Below are positions 41,432-50,950 of a stretch of 64,000 bases of DNA, in pieces. A model generated the notes under the pieces. That model was given only the letters and a program-made list of their open reading frames with translations. It searched no databases and was not told the DNA's origin. The position numbers were made by a program, and so were the translations under genes. Location: contig NZ_JBIWCW010000016.1 of the NCBI RefSeq assembly GCF_044761665.1, positions 1-64,000 of the forward strand, read 5' to 3'. This stretch comes from Peribacillus sp044761665. GTDB taxonomy: Bacteria; Bacillota; Bacilli; Bacillales; DSM-1321. Every line of letters starts with the position of its first letter. Position 1 is the stretch's first letter.

Positions 41432-42541
41432 TTACAAGATGAGCTGTTTTTCACTTTCTTGATGAGGAAGTGTGACATGAATGGTGGTTCCTTTTGACAC
41501 TTCACTAGTAATCTTGATCTGCCCGCCATGTCCATGAATAAGGTTTTTCACGATGCCCATACCTAAGCCAGTTCCCATTTCAGTTGAGGTGCCTCGGTAA
41601 TATTTTTTGAAAATGTTATCTAAAGTATGTTGGTTCATCCCAATACCGTCGTCAGAAATAGAGATAGTGACGGTGCTCGCTTGTTTCTTTAATAAGACAT
41701 GAATGTTCGTACCAGGTGGATTATGGAGGAGGGCATTCGTGAGTAAATTCTGTAAGGCCCGATACATTAAGCGAACATCAAATGAAATCTCGATAAAGGG
41801 TTCAGGACATTCGAAGCTTAGGTTGTATTCAAATGCTCTCGGATCATTGCCAATATCGGCTATTAAACTTTTAGTGAATTCGACGATGTTTTCCCTTCTT
41901 AAAGTAATAGGCAAATAGGTTTTGATATGATTCATCTGAAAGGAAAGGGTAAGGTCTTCAATCAGAGATTCTATCTGTTCACCTTTTTGCGCAATTTCTT
42001 TGATATATGTTAGTTTTTCATTCTCCGTCCATGAGTAATCTTGATTTAGTAATAACGAGGAGTATCCGGTGATATAGGTAAGAGGCGTCTTGAGGTCATG
42101 TGAGATTCCGGCTATCCAATCTTTTTTTATCTCTTCGATTTTTTCGCGATCTTGTTCCGCTTGCTTTAGGTGTTCAGATAATGAAAAAATATTGAAAATC
42201 ACTTCTTTATAGAGCTGGTAGTGCTTTCGTAATGTACCTTTATTTGTGAAGGCTTTTTCTTTTTGCGGAGGGTCAATATATTTCCCCAGAGTTAGTTGTT
42301 GGATCCAAGTCATGATGAACCATAATGGACTGCCGAAATACCAGGCGAAGAACGTGCTGCAGGCCGTGATGTTTAGTAAAAATGCCATCAACACTAGTGC
42401 ATCATATCCTTTGTCACCTTCTTTGAAGCTAATAAAGGGAAAGATGACTTCTATGGTCAGCATGATTGTCAGTCCCATACTCAAGATCCAAAGAAGAAGA
42501 CCGATAATAAAATACAGGCTGAAACGTACTTTTATCTTCAT
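41432..42541 (-). CDS. sensor histidine kinase of an ABC-linked two-component system
   Basis: A 369-residue kinase. Two membrane segments (about 8-34 and 48-78) flank a very short external loop, so it may sense within the membrane or through a partner. HisKA has H148 in ISHDLKTPLTYI; the ATPase domain has NLLTNALLHNP, DDGIGM and GTGLGMGI. There is no HAMP or PAS domain. The start overlaps the regulator stop by four bases. It is divergent from an ABC transporter operon that it probably controls. Confidence 0.88.
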   Translation of the reverse strand: MKIKVRFSLYFIIGLLLWILSMGLTIMLTIEVIFPFISFKEGDKGYDALVLMAFLLNITACSTFFAWYFGSPLWFIMTWIQQLTLGKYIDPPQKEKAFTNKGTLRKHYQLYKEVIFNIFSLSEHLKQAEQDREKIEEIKKDWIAGISHDLKTPLTYITGYSSLLLNQDYSWTENEKLTYIKEIAQKGEQIESLIEDLTLSFQMNHIKTYLPITLRRENIVEFTKSLIADIGNDPRAFEYNLSFECPEPFIEISFDVRLMYRALQNLLTNALLHNPPGTNIHVLLKKQASTVTISISDDGIGMNQHTLDNIFKKYYRGTSTEMGTGLGMGIVKNLIHGHGGQIKITSEVSKGTTIHVTLPHQESEKQLIL

Positions 42542-43263
42542 ACGTGCTCCGCTACAGGGGGAATGAATTTATAACCTATCCCTCTTAAATTCAAGATGAT
42601 CTTCGGGTGCTTCGGGTCATCTCCTAATTTTTTTCTTATCTTCGAAATATGGATGGTAACCGTCTTTTCCTCTCCGAATCCTGGTTCTTCCCATACGTGT
42701 TCATAAATTTGTGAAGTTGTGAAAATGCGATTTGGATTTTTGCAGAAAAAAGCGAGTAAATCCAATTCCTTAGCCGTACAATCCATTTTTTTATTATTGA
42801 CGGTAAGAAGCGCTTCACTGTAATTCAAGGAAAAACTACTAAAGTGATATTCTTTTGTAGCCTCTGGATTTTGTAAAGCGGATGTTTCATACATCTTCTT
42901 TCGGCGTAACAGGGCTTTCACCCTGGCAACTACTTCGAGTGTATAAAAGGGTTTGGTGATATAATCATCGCCGCCAATGCCAAGCCCGGTCAATTTATCG
43001 AAATCACTAGAACAAGATGTGAGGAAGATGATGGGTGTATTTGTATGCTTACGAATTTCGCTGCATAAATCGAAACCATTGAAATCTGGGAGCATGACAT
43101 CCAGCAGGATTAAATCGTATGTATGTTTCTTGATTAGTTCCAAAGTTTCCTGGCCGGTCGAACTGCAGGTAATATGATGGAACCGTTCCTTCTTCAAGGT
43201 TATTTCTAATAATGTTAATATCCCCTTTTCGTCATCCACCAATAGGATTTTTTCAGGATTCAT
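42538..43263 (-). CDS. OmpR family response regulator
   Basis: A 241-residue regulator: receiver domain 1-120 with D10-D11, phosphoacceptor D55 (ILLDVMLPD) and K104 (ITKPF), then a winged-helix domain (about 140-232; EEKTVTIHISKIRKKLGDD). First gene of the pair with the kinase. A direct repeat upstream of the divergent ABC gene may be its binding site. Confidence 0.92.
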   Translation of the reverse strand: MNPEKILLVDDEKGILTLLEITLKKERFHHITCSSTGQETLELIKKHTYDLILLDVMLPDFNGFDLCSEIRKHTNTPIIFLTSCSSDFDKLTGLGIGGDDYITKPFYTLEVVARVKALLRRKKMYETSALQNPEATKEYHFSSFSLNYSEALLTVNNKKMDCTAKELDLLAFFCKNPNRIFTTSQIYEHVWEEPGFGEEKTVTIHISKIRKKLGDDPKHPKIILNLRGIGYKFIPPVAEHV

Positions 43264-43404
43264 CTAGTAAGTACCTCCTAAACCATATAATCACTCGGTC
43301 CTTAATTTTACCATAATCTAGTATTTTATGGTTAATTTCGGTTTTTTGTATTTTTTATGTATGTGTATATGTAAGTAGAAATAATACCTCTTTTTCGCTT
43401 TCAA

Positions 43405-43421
43405 TTTACCTTGATTTTACT
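43405..43421. promoter_or_regulatory. candidate response-regulator direct repeat
   Basis: TTTACCTTG at 43405 and TTTACTTTG at 43416, an 11-bp period typical of OmpR-family binding. It lies 74 bases before the ABC ATPase start. Confidence 0.45.
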
Positions 43422-43478
43422 TTGGCTGTTTAAACTGAGTGTTAGGAAGAGTTAAAAGCAAGGAAGGGGAGACATGAC

Positions 43479-44354
43479 ATGGAAATGAATATAGAACATG
43501 TAACGAAGAGGTATGGATCAAAACAGGCTTTAAGTGATGTATCCATACATTTAAAATCCGGCATCACGGGTTTATTGGGTCCGAATGGGTCGGGGAAAAC
43601 CACCTTGTTGCGAATGCTAGCCACGATCGAGAAACCGACGAATGGGAGCCTCACCTGGAACGGCATGGACATTACGAAGAAACCCGATGGATTACGAAGG
43701 GAATTGGGGTATTTACCGCAGGATTTTGGTGTGTATCCAAACATGACCCCCATAGAATTTCTTGAATACATGGCTGCGATGAAAGGGTTGAAGATGAAGT
43801 CGGCTAGAAGGAGGATTGAGGAGTTAATGGAAGCCTTGAACTTGTCTCATGACCGGAAAAGGCTTTTGGGTGGTTTTTCCGGAGGAATGAAACAGCGGGT
43901 GGGTATTGCTCAAGCTCTATTGAATGATCCCTCTTTGTTGATAGTGGATGAACCCACGGTCGGACTCGATCCTGAGGAGCGGATTCGATTCAGGAATTTG
44001 CTATCCACTCTGTCCTCCAATCGAGTGGTCATCTTATCTACCCATATCGTTACGGACATCGAGTCCATAGCTTCAAACATAGCGGTCCTATCTAAAGGAG
44101 AGCTGGTTACATACACAACGCCAGAGGAATTAATTCTTAGTGTCGATAATAAAGTGTGGAACTGTATAATCCCGGCCTCTAGCCTCCAGGAAGTACAGAA
44201 TCGCTACTCCATCAGCAGTGCCGTTCACAGAAGTGACGGGGTTCATGCACGAATCGTTTCCGCCAAAAGGCCGAGCGTGGATGCGACTTCTTTGCCTTCT
44301 TCACTAGAGGATGCCTATCTGCATTGCATTTCTACAATGGGAGTAAAACAATGA
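43479..44354 (+). CDS. ABC transporter ATPase, BcrA/CcmA type
   Basis: A 291-residue ATPase with Walker A GPNGSGKTT (near residue 35), Q-loop LPQDFGVYPNMT, signature FSGGMKQR, Walker B LLIVDEPTVGLDP and H-loop STHIVTDI, followed by a 70-residue C-terminal extension. AAGGAAGGGG lies about 12 bases upstream. The next gene encodes its membrane partner, with ATGA overlap. Such systems often handle peptide antibiotics or export; the substrate is unknown. Confidence 0.9.
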   Translation: MEMNIEHVTKRYGSKQALSDVSIHLKSGITGLLGPNGSGKTTLLRMLATIEKPTNGSLTWNGMDITKKPDGLRRELGYLPQDFGVYPNMTPIEFLEYMAAMKGLKMKSARRRIEELMEALNLSHDRKRLLGGFSGGMKQRVGIAQALLNDPSLLIVDEPTVGLDPEERIRFRNLLSTLSSNRVVILSTHIVTDIESIASNIAVLSKGELVTYTTPEELILSVDNKVWNCIIPASSLQEVQNRYSISSAVHRSDGVHARIVSAKRPSVDATSLPSSLEDAYLHCISTMGVKQ

Positions 44355-45976
44355 ATTCTACATTCGGTTCCTACTTTTATCTTGTGAAAAATAATTTGAT
44401 AAAGCAGACGAGAAGCTATCCATTTCTTATTGTCATTGGAATGAGCATTTTCATTGGCTTTGCCTGTGTGCCCGATGCCACAGCAGGCTATGAGGTTTTC
44501 TATATTGGTGGGGTCCGGGGTCTTTATAACTCAGCATGGCTAGGAGGCATGGTTGCCATGCTCTCCACGTTGCTTCTCTGGCTTTTTGGTTTCTATTTGT
44601 TAAGAAATCAAGTTTCGGAGGATTACAGGCTTAAAGTCGGACAGATTATTGCATCGACACCAATTAGTAACATGCGCTATATCTCGAGCAAGGTCCTTTC
44701 CCATTTCCTTTTGTTAATAGTAATCGAGTCCATTACGGTAGTGGCGTTTATGGCTATGCAGCTTTTGCGCGGGGAGGAATACCACATTCAGGTCTGGGGA
44801 TATTTCGCGCCATTCCTATTCATCGCTCTTCCTTCACTCCTAGTGCTTGCTGCATTATCGGTCTTTTTTGATGTAGCTCCTGGATTGAAGGGTGTGGTCG
44901 GAAACATTCTATTTTTCTTCCTTTGGATTTTTTTTAGTGTTATCTCGATAGCGAGTCCGAACAGTTTTTGGGACCTGTATGGACTCGACTCCATTCGTTC
45001 CGATATGGTCGAAGAAGCAGCGACTCAATATGAGTTCATTAAAGATGGCGAGGAGGGAGGAAGTTTCGGGTATTATCCGGTGGAAGAGAAAATAGCGACG
45101 TTTGTCTGGCAAGGTGTTGAATGGGATTCACATATTTTGCTGCAAAGGTTCATTTGGTTAGGGATTGCAATCATCGTTACCATGTTATCGGCTATGTTGT
45201 TCAGCCGTTTCAAGAACGAGAAGCGAAACAGTCAAGAAGGGAAGGTGCTGTTATTCGAATCGAAAAGAAAGCAGGAGACAAACGTGCATCTAAATCAGGT
45301 CCCTCAATTATCGCCGGTGGAAAAAGATAAACAAGTCTCTCTTTCAAGGCTAGTTAAAGCCGAATTGCAAATCATGCTTAAGGGTCACTCGATTTGGTGG
45401 TATTTGGTTGCGATAGGGATGGTGGCAGGGAGTTTTCTTCTTCCATTAGATCAAATTAGAAGCTGGCTTCCCGCTATAATGGTATTCCCTATAGCCATGT
45501 GGTCACAAATGGGGACAAGGGAAAAATATTATTTTACTCAAGAACTCATCTTTGCCAGCTGCCCGCCTTTGTATAAATTCTTTGCAGTCTGGATCTCGGG
45601 AGTTCTTGTGACCTTACTGGTATCGATTGGGGCTATCGTTCATTTTTTAATCGATGGAGAGCTCTCCTTATTTTATTCGTGGATGACTGGTGTTTTCTTC
45701 ATTCCGACAATCGGATTGGCTCTTGGGGTTTGGAGTGGATCCCGGAAATTATTTGAGGTCATTTATATGCTTTGGTGGTATCTAGGACCTGTGAATGATA
45801 TTCCGTATCTTGACTTTTTAGGCGTATCGACAAGTTACAACGGGTTTTACCTCAGCTTGACTCTTGTCCTATTAGGTATCACGATCGTTTTACAACTAGT
45901 AAAAACGGGTCATCTCCGTTCAGGATTTAAGAAGGTCATGGTAGAAAAAGAATATTCAAATGGAGGAATTCGATGA
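44351..45976 (+). CDS. ABC-2 type membrane subunit
   Basis: A 541-residue membrane protein with about 12 hydrophobic segments in two halves (about 15-260 and 345-535), separated by a charged loop (about 275-345). An acidic external segment holds VEEAATQYEFIKDGEEGG. Start set at ATG 44351, which overlaps the ATPase stop. The double-length form suggests one membrane subunit with two ABC-2 halves. The next gene overlaps by four bases. Confidence 0.82.
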   Translation: MNSTFGSYFYLVKNNLIKQTRSYPFLIVIGMSIFIGFACVPDATAGYEVFYIGGVRGLYNSAWLGGMVAMLSTLLLWLFGFYLLRNQVSEDYRLKVGQIIASTPISNMRYISSKVLSHFLLLIVIESITVVAFMAMQLLRGEEYHIQVWGYFAPFLFIALPSLLVLAALSVFFDVAPGLKGVVGNILFFFLWIFFSVISIASPNSFWDLYGLDSIRSDMVEEAATQYEFIKDGEEGGSFGYYPVEEKIATFVWQGVEWDSHILLQRFIWLGIAIIVTMLSAMLFSRFKNEKRNSQEGKVLLFESKRKQETNVHLNQVPQLSPVEKDKQVSLSRLVKAELQIMLKGHSIWWYLVAIGMVAGSFLLPLDQIRSWLPAIMVFPIAMWSQMGTREKYYFTQELIFASCPPLYKFFAVWISGVLVTLLVSIGAIVHFLIDGELSLFYSWMTGVFFIPTIGLALGVWSGSRKLFEVIYMLWWYLGPVNDIPYLDFLGVSTSYNGFYLSLTLVLLGITIVLQLVKTGHLRSGFKKVMVEKEYSNGGIR

Positions 45977-46764
45977 GAAATTTAAATAGAAGGTTCATGT
46001 TTATCCTAACTGTTGCAATGTTATGCGTTTTCATGGCGGCATGTGGTTCAGATTCTACTTCTGACGTAGAAGCCAAGACATTCGATGCAGAGGAAATAGA
46101 GGAAATCTTCGTTACAACCGATGGGCAAAATATCGAAATGCGACCATCCGATAATGAGAAAGTGAAAGTAAGCGAGAAGGCAGGAAAGGAAGTCCCGATA
46201 ACGTTGGAAGGAAATGTTCTCACAGTTGACCTTGAAGGATCATCGAGTTTAATCAATTTTAAGACAGACACATTATATGTTGAAGTCCCGAGGAAAATCT
46301 TTAAGGAAATTAACCTAAATACGACGTCCGGCAAAATATCCGGGAAGGAAATAACCGCAGAAGAATTAATAGTGACGGCCGATTCCGGTCAAATTGACAT
46401 CAATGGCTTTGAAGGGAAGAAGATCGCAGGGGAAATCGTTGCTGGGGATATGAACTTAAAAAAGATAGAAGGGAATTTCAACCTTACTAACGATACTGGG
46501 GACATCGATATCTCATATAAAGGAGCATTGGAAGAAGATAGTACCATTACTACGCATTCAGGCAAGGTAGTCATGAAATTTGAGAGTAAACCAAATTCTT
46601 TAAAGGTGGAGGCTTCGACAGGGTCAGGAAAAATCAAGAATTCCTTATTTTCTTCAGAAGAACTGAAGGTGGAAGGGGGGAAAAGTATATTGAATGGCAT
46701 ACTAGGTTCAGGCGGGGCAACTCTATCAGTCCAATCAGCTTCCGGTACGATTTATATAGATTAA
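45973..46764 (+). CDS. DUF4097 family lipoprotein
   Basis: A 263-residue lipoprotein: lipobox MAAC (C24) after a hydrophobic signal, then a repetitive beta-strand domain of the DUF4097 type (NTTSGKISGKEI, TADSGQIDINGF, THSGKVVMKF, STGSGKIKNSLF). The repeated T-x-SGK/SGQ turns suggest a beta-helix. It overlaps the ABC membrane gene, so it works outside the membrane with that transporter or its sensor. Terminator follows. Confidence 0.85.
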   Translation: MRNLNRRFMFILTVAMLCVFMAACGSDSTSDVEAKTFDAEEIEEIFVTTDGQNIEMRPSDNEKVKVSEKAGKEVPITLEGNVLTVDLEGSSSLINFKTDTLYVEVPRKIFKEINLNTTSGKISGKEITAEELIVTADSGQIDINGFEGKKIAGEIVAGDMNLKKIEGNFNLTNDTGDIDISYKGALEEDSTITTHSGKVVMKFESKPNSLKVEASTGSGKIKNSLFSSEELKVEGGKSILNGILGSGGATLSVQSASGTIYID

Positions 46765-46769
46765 GACTA

Positions 46770-46811
46770 GGAAACCTAATGACTCTTAAAAGAGTGTTAG
46801 GTTTTTTTGTG
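46770..46811 (+). terminator. terminator of the ABC-DUF4097 operon
   Basis: Stem AAACCTAA...CTCTT / AAGAG...TTAGGTTT with a run of seven T. Confidence 0.88.
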
Positions 46812-46937
46812 TAAATTGACAAAATATTATGAAGAATATGGTAATATTGGTATAGGACTTTATACTCTTAATTGACAAAAGATGTAAGGATGATGGTTAG
46901 GGACAAAGAAGATATAAAACGACTTGGGGGATGCTAC

Positions 46938-48626
46938 ATGAAATTATCTGTATCAAAAAAACTATGGGGTAGTTTTTTGTCTTTGCTTTTATTTTTATTG
47001 GCCATGGGGGCTGTCTATTTATTGATTATTAGTCATTTAAATAGCCAGTATAAGTTATTATTGGATGATCGTGTGAAAAAGACCCAGCTTGTAGATGAAC
47101 TGATCATCAATCAGCAAGATTATTCCAATGATATCCGTGGGTATATGATTTATGTAGATTCTAAGTATTTAGAAGGAAGATCAGAAAAAAATGATTTATT
47201 TGAAGAACGATATAAAGAATTAGGAAAGAAAATTAATCTTAAAGAAGACCGAGTCCTATTGGAACAAGTATATAAATCGAAACAGGAATATACGGATCTT
47301 GCAGAGGAAATAATCTTGAACGTGCAGAAGGAGAAAAATCAGGAAGCATTGGTTATCGCGAAGCAGGCAAGTGTACTGGAAGAAACGATCATCAATTTGG
47401 CAACACAGTTAAGTGAGAACCAAAAAGTGTATATGAAAGAGAAACGCAAGGAGATAGATATGTTGGTGAAGGACATGCAGCTCATCATCACGTTGGTCAT
47501 CATCGGAGGGTTCGTACTTAGCATCGTTATGCCGACTATCTTGAGCCGTAGTATTTCCCTTCCTGTTCGGAAGCTTACAGATGCAATTGGACAGGTTGCA
47601 GGCGGTGACCTCCAAGTGGAAGACGTACAGGTTCGAAACAGAGATGAGATTGGGGAGATGGCCGGCGCCTTCAATAAGATGGTCAAAGAACTGAAGTCGA
47701 TTGTGGCGAGTATGAGGGATTCCTCGACACAGCTTGCCGTCCAAGCAGAACAAATGTCGGCGAGTTCCGAGGAAAGCCTGGCATCTTCGGAGATGGTCGC
47801 AACAACGGCAGAGGATAATATGCAGGGAACGAATCAGCAGGTTGTCATAATCGAGGATTCAGTCAATTCCATGAATGAAATGGCTGCAGCGGTAGGAAGG
47901 ATTACAGAGAGTAATGTCGACATGCTTCAATCGGCTGAAACGGTGAATTCGCTCGTGCAAGAAGGTGCGTCCAGCATGAATGCCGTGACAAAGGAAATGA
48001 ATAATATCAACGCTACCATTCAAGATTCAGCGAGCATCATGGAAGTGATGGCGAGTCATTCAAGTGATATTCAAAGGGTGACAGCTTTGATCACGGACAT
48101 TTCCGATCAAACGAACTTACTCTCCTTGAATGCGGCCATCGAGGCTGCCCGTGCTGGTGAGCATGGAAAAGGTTTTGCTGTAGTGGCTGATGAAGTCCGG
48201 AAACTGGCTGAGCAATCGAAACGGTCCGCTTCCGAGATTGCAAACATGGTCTGTATGATTCAAGATGCTACCAAAAAAGGCGTTGAATCCATCAAGATCG
48301 GAACCGAGAAAGCGGTAGATGGACTGGTGGCTTCTGAAAATTCATTACAGATGTTCGAACAAATCAAAGTTGCAGTCGGAGAGGTAAGCGAACGGGTGGA
48401 ATCGGCATCCATTGCTATCGATGAAATTCAAGCGATGACCGAAGAAGTGGCAGCAGGTTCCTTATCCATCAAAGAAATTGCGGTCTCGGCTGCCGAACGT
48501 GCCCATGATACCAGTGCAGCAACCGAAGAACAGTTGGCTGCGAATGAACAAATTACCACTGGGGCCCAATCACTAGCATCCTTGGCTGAAAGGCTGCAAA
48601 AAGAAGTGAGTCATTTTAAGATTTAA
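46938..48626 (+). CDS. methyl-accepting chemotaxis protein
   Basis: A 562-residue transmembrane chemoreceptor. Membrane segments lie at about 11-33 and 187-209. Between them is a helical-bundle sensor domain (about 34-185). HAMP follows (about 210-262), then the signalling domain with the conserved hairpin tip QTNLLSLNAAIEAARAGEHG and KGFAVVADEVRKLAEQS. The ligand is unknown. I chose ATG 46938 behind GGGGGA; the frame opens 22 codons earlier without a site. Confidence 0.92.
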   Translation: MKLSVSKKLWGSFLSLLLFLLAMGAVYLLIISHLNSQYKLLLDDRVKKTQLVDELIINQQDYSNDIRGYMIYVDSKYLEGRSEKNDLFEERYKELGKKINLKEDRVLLEQVYKSKQEYTDLAEEIILNVQKEKNQEALVIAKQASVLEETIINLATQLSENQKVYMKEKRKEIDMLVKDMQLIITLVIIGGFVLSIVMPTILSRSISLPVRKLTDAIGQVAGGDLQVEDVQVRNRDEIGEMAGAFNKMVKELKSIVASMRDSSTQLAVQAEQMSASSEESLASSEMVATTAEDNMQGTNQQVVIIEDSVNSMNEMAAAVGRITESNVDMLQSAETVNSLVQEGASSMNAVTKEMNNINATIQDSASIMEVMASHSSDIQRVTALITDISDQTNLLSLNAAIEAARAGEHGKGFAVVADEVRKLAEQSKRSASEIANMVCMIQDATKKGVESIKIGTEKAVDGLVASENSLQMFEQIKVAVGEVSERVESASIAIDEIQAMTEEVAAGSLSIKEIAVSAAERAHDTSAATEEQLAANEQITTGAQSLASLAERLQKEVSHFKI

Positions 48627-48639
48627 AAATAGGATCAGT

Positions 48640-48677
48640 ACCCGAACGAGGATTATTATCTCGTTCGGGTTTTTTCT
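48640..48677 (+). terminator. terminator of the chemoreceptor gene
   Basis: Perfect 11-pair stem ACCCGAACGAG/CTCGTTCGGGT with a nine-base loop and six T. Confidence 0.92.
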
Positions 48678-48742
48678 TGATAGACACGAAGGTGATGAAT
48701 CAGTAGATAGAATAGAAAGGCTAACAGCATAGCGCTGCCATG

Positions 48743-48782
48743 ATAAAAAAAAGGACCATGCGAATTTCGCTTGGTCCTTTTG
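48743..48782 (-). terminator. terminator of pckA
   Basis: Stem AAAGGACCATGCGAA with TTCGCTTGGTCCTTT and a T run on the minus strand, nine bases after the pckA stop. Confidence 0.9.
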
Positions 48783-48791
48783 TATCCTAGG

Positions 48792-50375
48792 TTATGCAAT
48801 TGGTCCGCCAAGTTCTTCAATTTCATTTGGTACGCTACCGAATTTTTTAAAGTTGGCACGGAATTGTGCTGCCAAGTCTTTTGCTGACTCTGTATACGCA
48901 GCAGGATCTTCCCACGTCTTGATTGGTTGAAGCACTTCGTCAGGAACACCAGGAACATGAAGCGGAATGTTCAAGCCGAAGATATCGTCTTTAATGGTTT
49001 CGATGTTGGCCAATTCGCCCTCAAGTGCCGCTTGGATCATGGCACGAGTGTAAGCAAGCTTCATACGGCTTCCAGTTCCGTACGCTCCGCCAGTCCATCC
49101 TGTGTTGACCAGGTACACTTTTGCATCATGCTCGTCGATTTTTTCCCCGAGCATTTCAGCATAGCGTTGTGCAGGAAGTGGTAGGAAAGGTGAACCGAAG
49201 CATGTCGAGAAGGTTGCTTCAGGAGACGTCACTCCTCTTTCTGTACCAGCCAATTTACTAGTGTATCCGCTCAAGAAGTGGAACATGGCTTGCTCTTTAG
49301 AAAGTTTGCTGATTGGAGGCAGTACGCCGGAAGCATCAGCTGTTAAGAAAATGATGGTATTCGGGTGTCCCGCGATGCTTGGATTCACGATGTTGTCAAT
49401 CGCTTGCATTTGGTATGCGGCACGCGTGTTTTCCGTTAACGAGCTATCATCGTAATCCGCTTCGCGTGTATCGGGATCTACCACTACATTTTCCAATACC
49501 GCGCCGAAACGAATGGCGTCGAAAATCTGTGGTTCCTTTTCACGTGAAAGGTTGATGGTCTTTGCGTAGCACCCACCCTCGATGTTGAATACACCGTTAG
49601 AAGACCAGCCGTGTTCGTCATCACCGATCAGTTTACGGTTCGTGTCGGCAGATAAAGTGGTTTTACCAGTACCGGACAATCCGAAGAATAAAGCGACATC
49701 GCCTTCACGACCTACGTTTGCCGAGCAATGCATCGGAAGGATTTCTTCTTCCGGAAGTAGGTAGTTCATGATGGAGAAAATCGATTTTTTCATTTCACCT
49801 GCATATTCGGTTCCGCCGATCAGGATCGTACGGCGTTCGAATGAGACCATGATGAACGTTTCGGATTTAGTCCCGTCGACTTCTGGATTGGCTTTGAAAT
49901 TAGGTGCTGAAAGGATCGTGAATTCTGCTTCGTGCCCTCTCAATTCCTCTTCGTTCGGACGGATGAACAAAGTATGAGCAAAAAGGTTATGCCAAGCATA
50001 TTCATTTACAACTCGGATGGGAAGGCGTGATGATTCGTCCGCACCAGCGAAGCCTTTGAACACAAAGATTTCTTCTTTAGCTTTTAGGTAGTCCACTACT
50101 TTGCTATATAGTTTATTGAAGACTTCTTCGGAAATCGGCTGGTTCACTGGACCCCAGTCAATTTTGTCCTTTACGGAAGCTTCTTCTACAATATATTTAT
50201 CTTTAGGTGAACGGCCCGTGTATTTGCCAGTTTCAGCTTTTACTGCGCCAGTTGAAGTTAAAACGCCTTCATTTCTGCTTAATACTTTTTCAACTAATTG
50301 AGGAACTGAGAGCTGAGTTTGCACATTATTCCCTGCTAATAATTGGTGTAACTCATTAACGTCAACAGAATTCAT
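48792..50375 (-). CDS. pckA: phosphoenolpyruvate carboxykinase (ATP)
   Basis: PckA converts oxaloacetate to phosphoenolpyruvate with ATP, the entry step of gluconeogenesis. The 527-residue enzyme has the P-loop GLSGTGKTTLSAD near residue 240, GDDEHGW, the ENVVVDPDTRE segment and the C-terminal NTGWTGGAYG(T)G. AAGGATGG precedes the ATG. It is divergent from metK as in B. subtilis, where pckA is repressed by glucose through CcpN. An inverted repeat upstream may be the control site here. Confidence 0.97.
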   Translation of the reverse strand: MNSVDVNELHQLLAGNNVQTQLSVPQLVEKVLSRNEGVLTSTGAVKAETGKYTGRSPKDKYIVEEASVKDKIDWGPVNQPISEEVFNKLYSKVVDYLKAKEEIFVFKGFAGADESSRLPIRVVNEYAWHNLFAHTLFIRPNEEELRGHEAEFTILSAPNFKANPEVDGTKSETFIMVSFERRTILIGGTEYAGEMKKSIFSIMNYLLPEEEILPMHCSANVGREGDVALFFGLSGTGKTTLSADTNRKLIGDDEHGWSSNGVFNIEGGCYAKTINLSREKEPQIFDAIRFGAVLENVVVDPDTREADYDDSSLTENTRAAYQMQAIDNIVNPSIAGHPNTIIFLTADASGVLPPISKLSKEQAMFHFLSGYTSKLAGTERGVTSPEATFSTCFGSPFLPLPAQRYAEMLGEKIDEHDAKVYLVNTGWTGGAYGTGSRMKLAYTRAMIQAALEGELANIETIKDDIFGLNIPLHVPGVPDEVLQPIKTWEDPAAYTESAKDLAAQFRANFKKFGSVPNEIEELGGPIA

Positions 50376-50430
50376 ATATGAGATACCATCCTTTGTATAA
50401 GTTTTATATTACAATTAGTATAACACATTA

Positions 50431-50456
50431 GATTAAATAGTCTATACTATTTAATC
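50431..50456. promoter_or_regulatory. 10-bp inverted repeat upstream of pckA
   Basis: GATTAAATAG, six bases, CTATTTAATC, a perfect dyad. On the minus strand TATACT lies just downstream (about 50416-50421), so the dyad would cover the -35 region of the pckA promoter. Candidate repressor site. Confidence 0.55.
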
Positions 50457-50904
50457 GTTTTTTGTGAATGATTAGAGATTAGTCACAGTAATCAATTTTT
50501 TTATTTATATGAGTAACCTAGTGTTTAATGCCGGCATATACTTGCAGTGAGTCATCCTGGATGATGGTCAACAGAAAAGTTGTATCAACAGGAAGACAAT
50601 CTTATGGTAGTCAATCTTGGTTGTGAGAAACGAATGCCGCCGTAAAAAAATGGGGTCTATCTTGGATTAACGAAAATTTTCATTTATATAGGAAGAAACG
50701 AAGTGAAGGACCATATATGAAAAGGAAAAAGGGATAAATATATGGTTTCAATCGTGCTCGTGCTTTTGACCGAGTTATCCACCGATAGTCTATGGTCTGG
50801 CCTTCCAGTCTATTCTCTTTAAGAATACTATTTATAGATCGGCTATGCCATAAAAAAAGTTTTTTTATTTTTTCAATGGGGAAAATGTTCTTTTTAGAAA
50901 AACA
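50457..50904. other. 450-bp gap between pckA and metK control regions
   Basis: No gene of normal size. A 26-codon frame (ATG 50742 to TAA 50822) has AAGGG eight bases upstream and a hydrophobic start (MVSIVLVLLTELS), too short to call. Otherwise I see nothing. Confidence 0.45.
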
Positions 50905-50934
50905 TTGACAAATTCAGGCTAAATGCGATAGTAT
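50905..50934 (+). promoter_or_regulatory. candidate metK promoter
   Basis: TTGACA at 50905-50910 and TAGTAT at 50929-50934 (18-base spacing), just before the riboswitch. Confidence 0.6.
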
Positions 50935-50950
50935 CTAAAATTGTACGGAT

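Noticed and set aside
48679..48750. 24-codon hydrophobic frame on the minus strand after the pckA terminator
   Set aside because: No ribosome binding site and very short; no reason to prefer it over chance.
50742..50822. 26-codon ORF between pckA and metK
   Set aside because: AAGGG spacing is good, but the length and lack of a promoter are not enough to call a gene.
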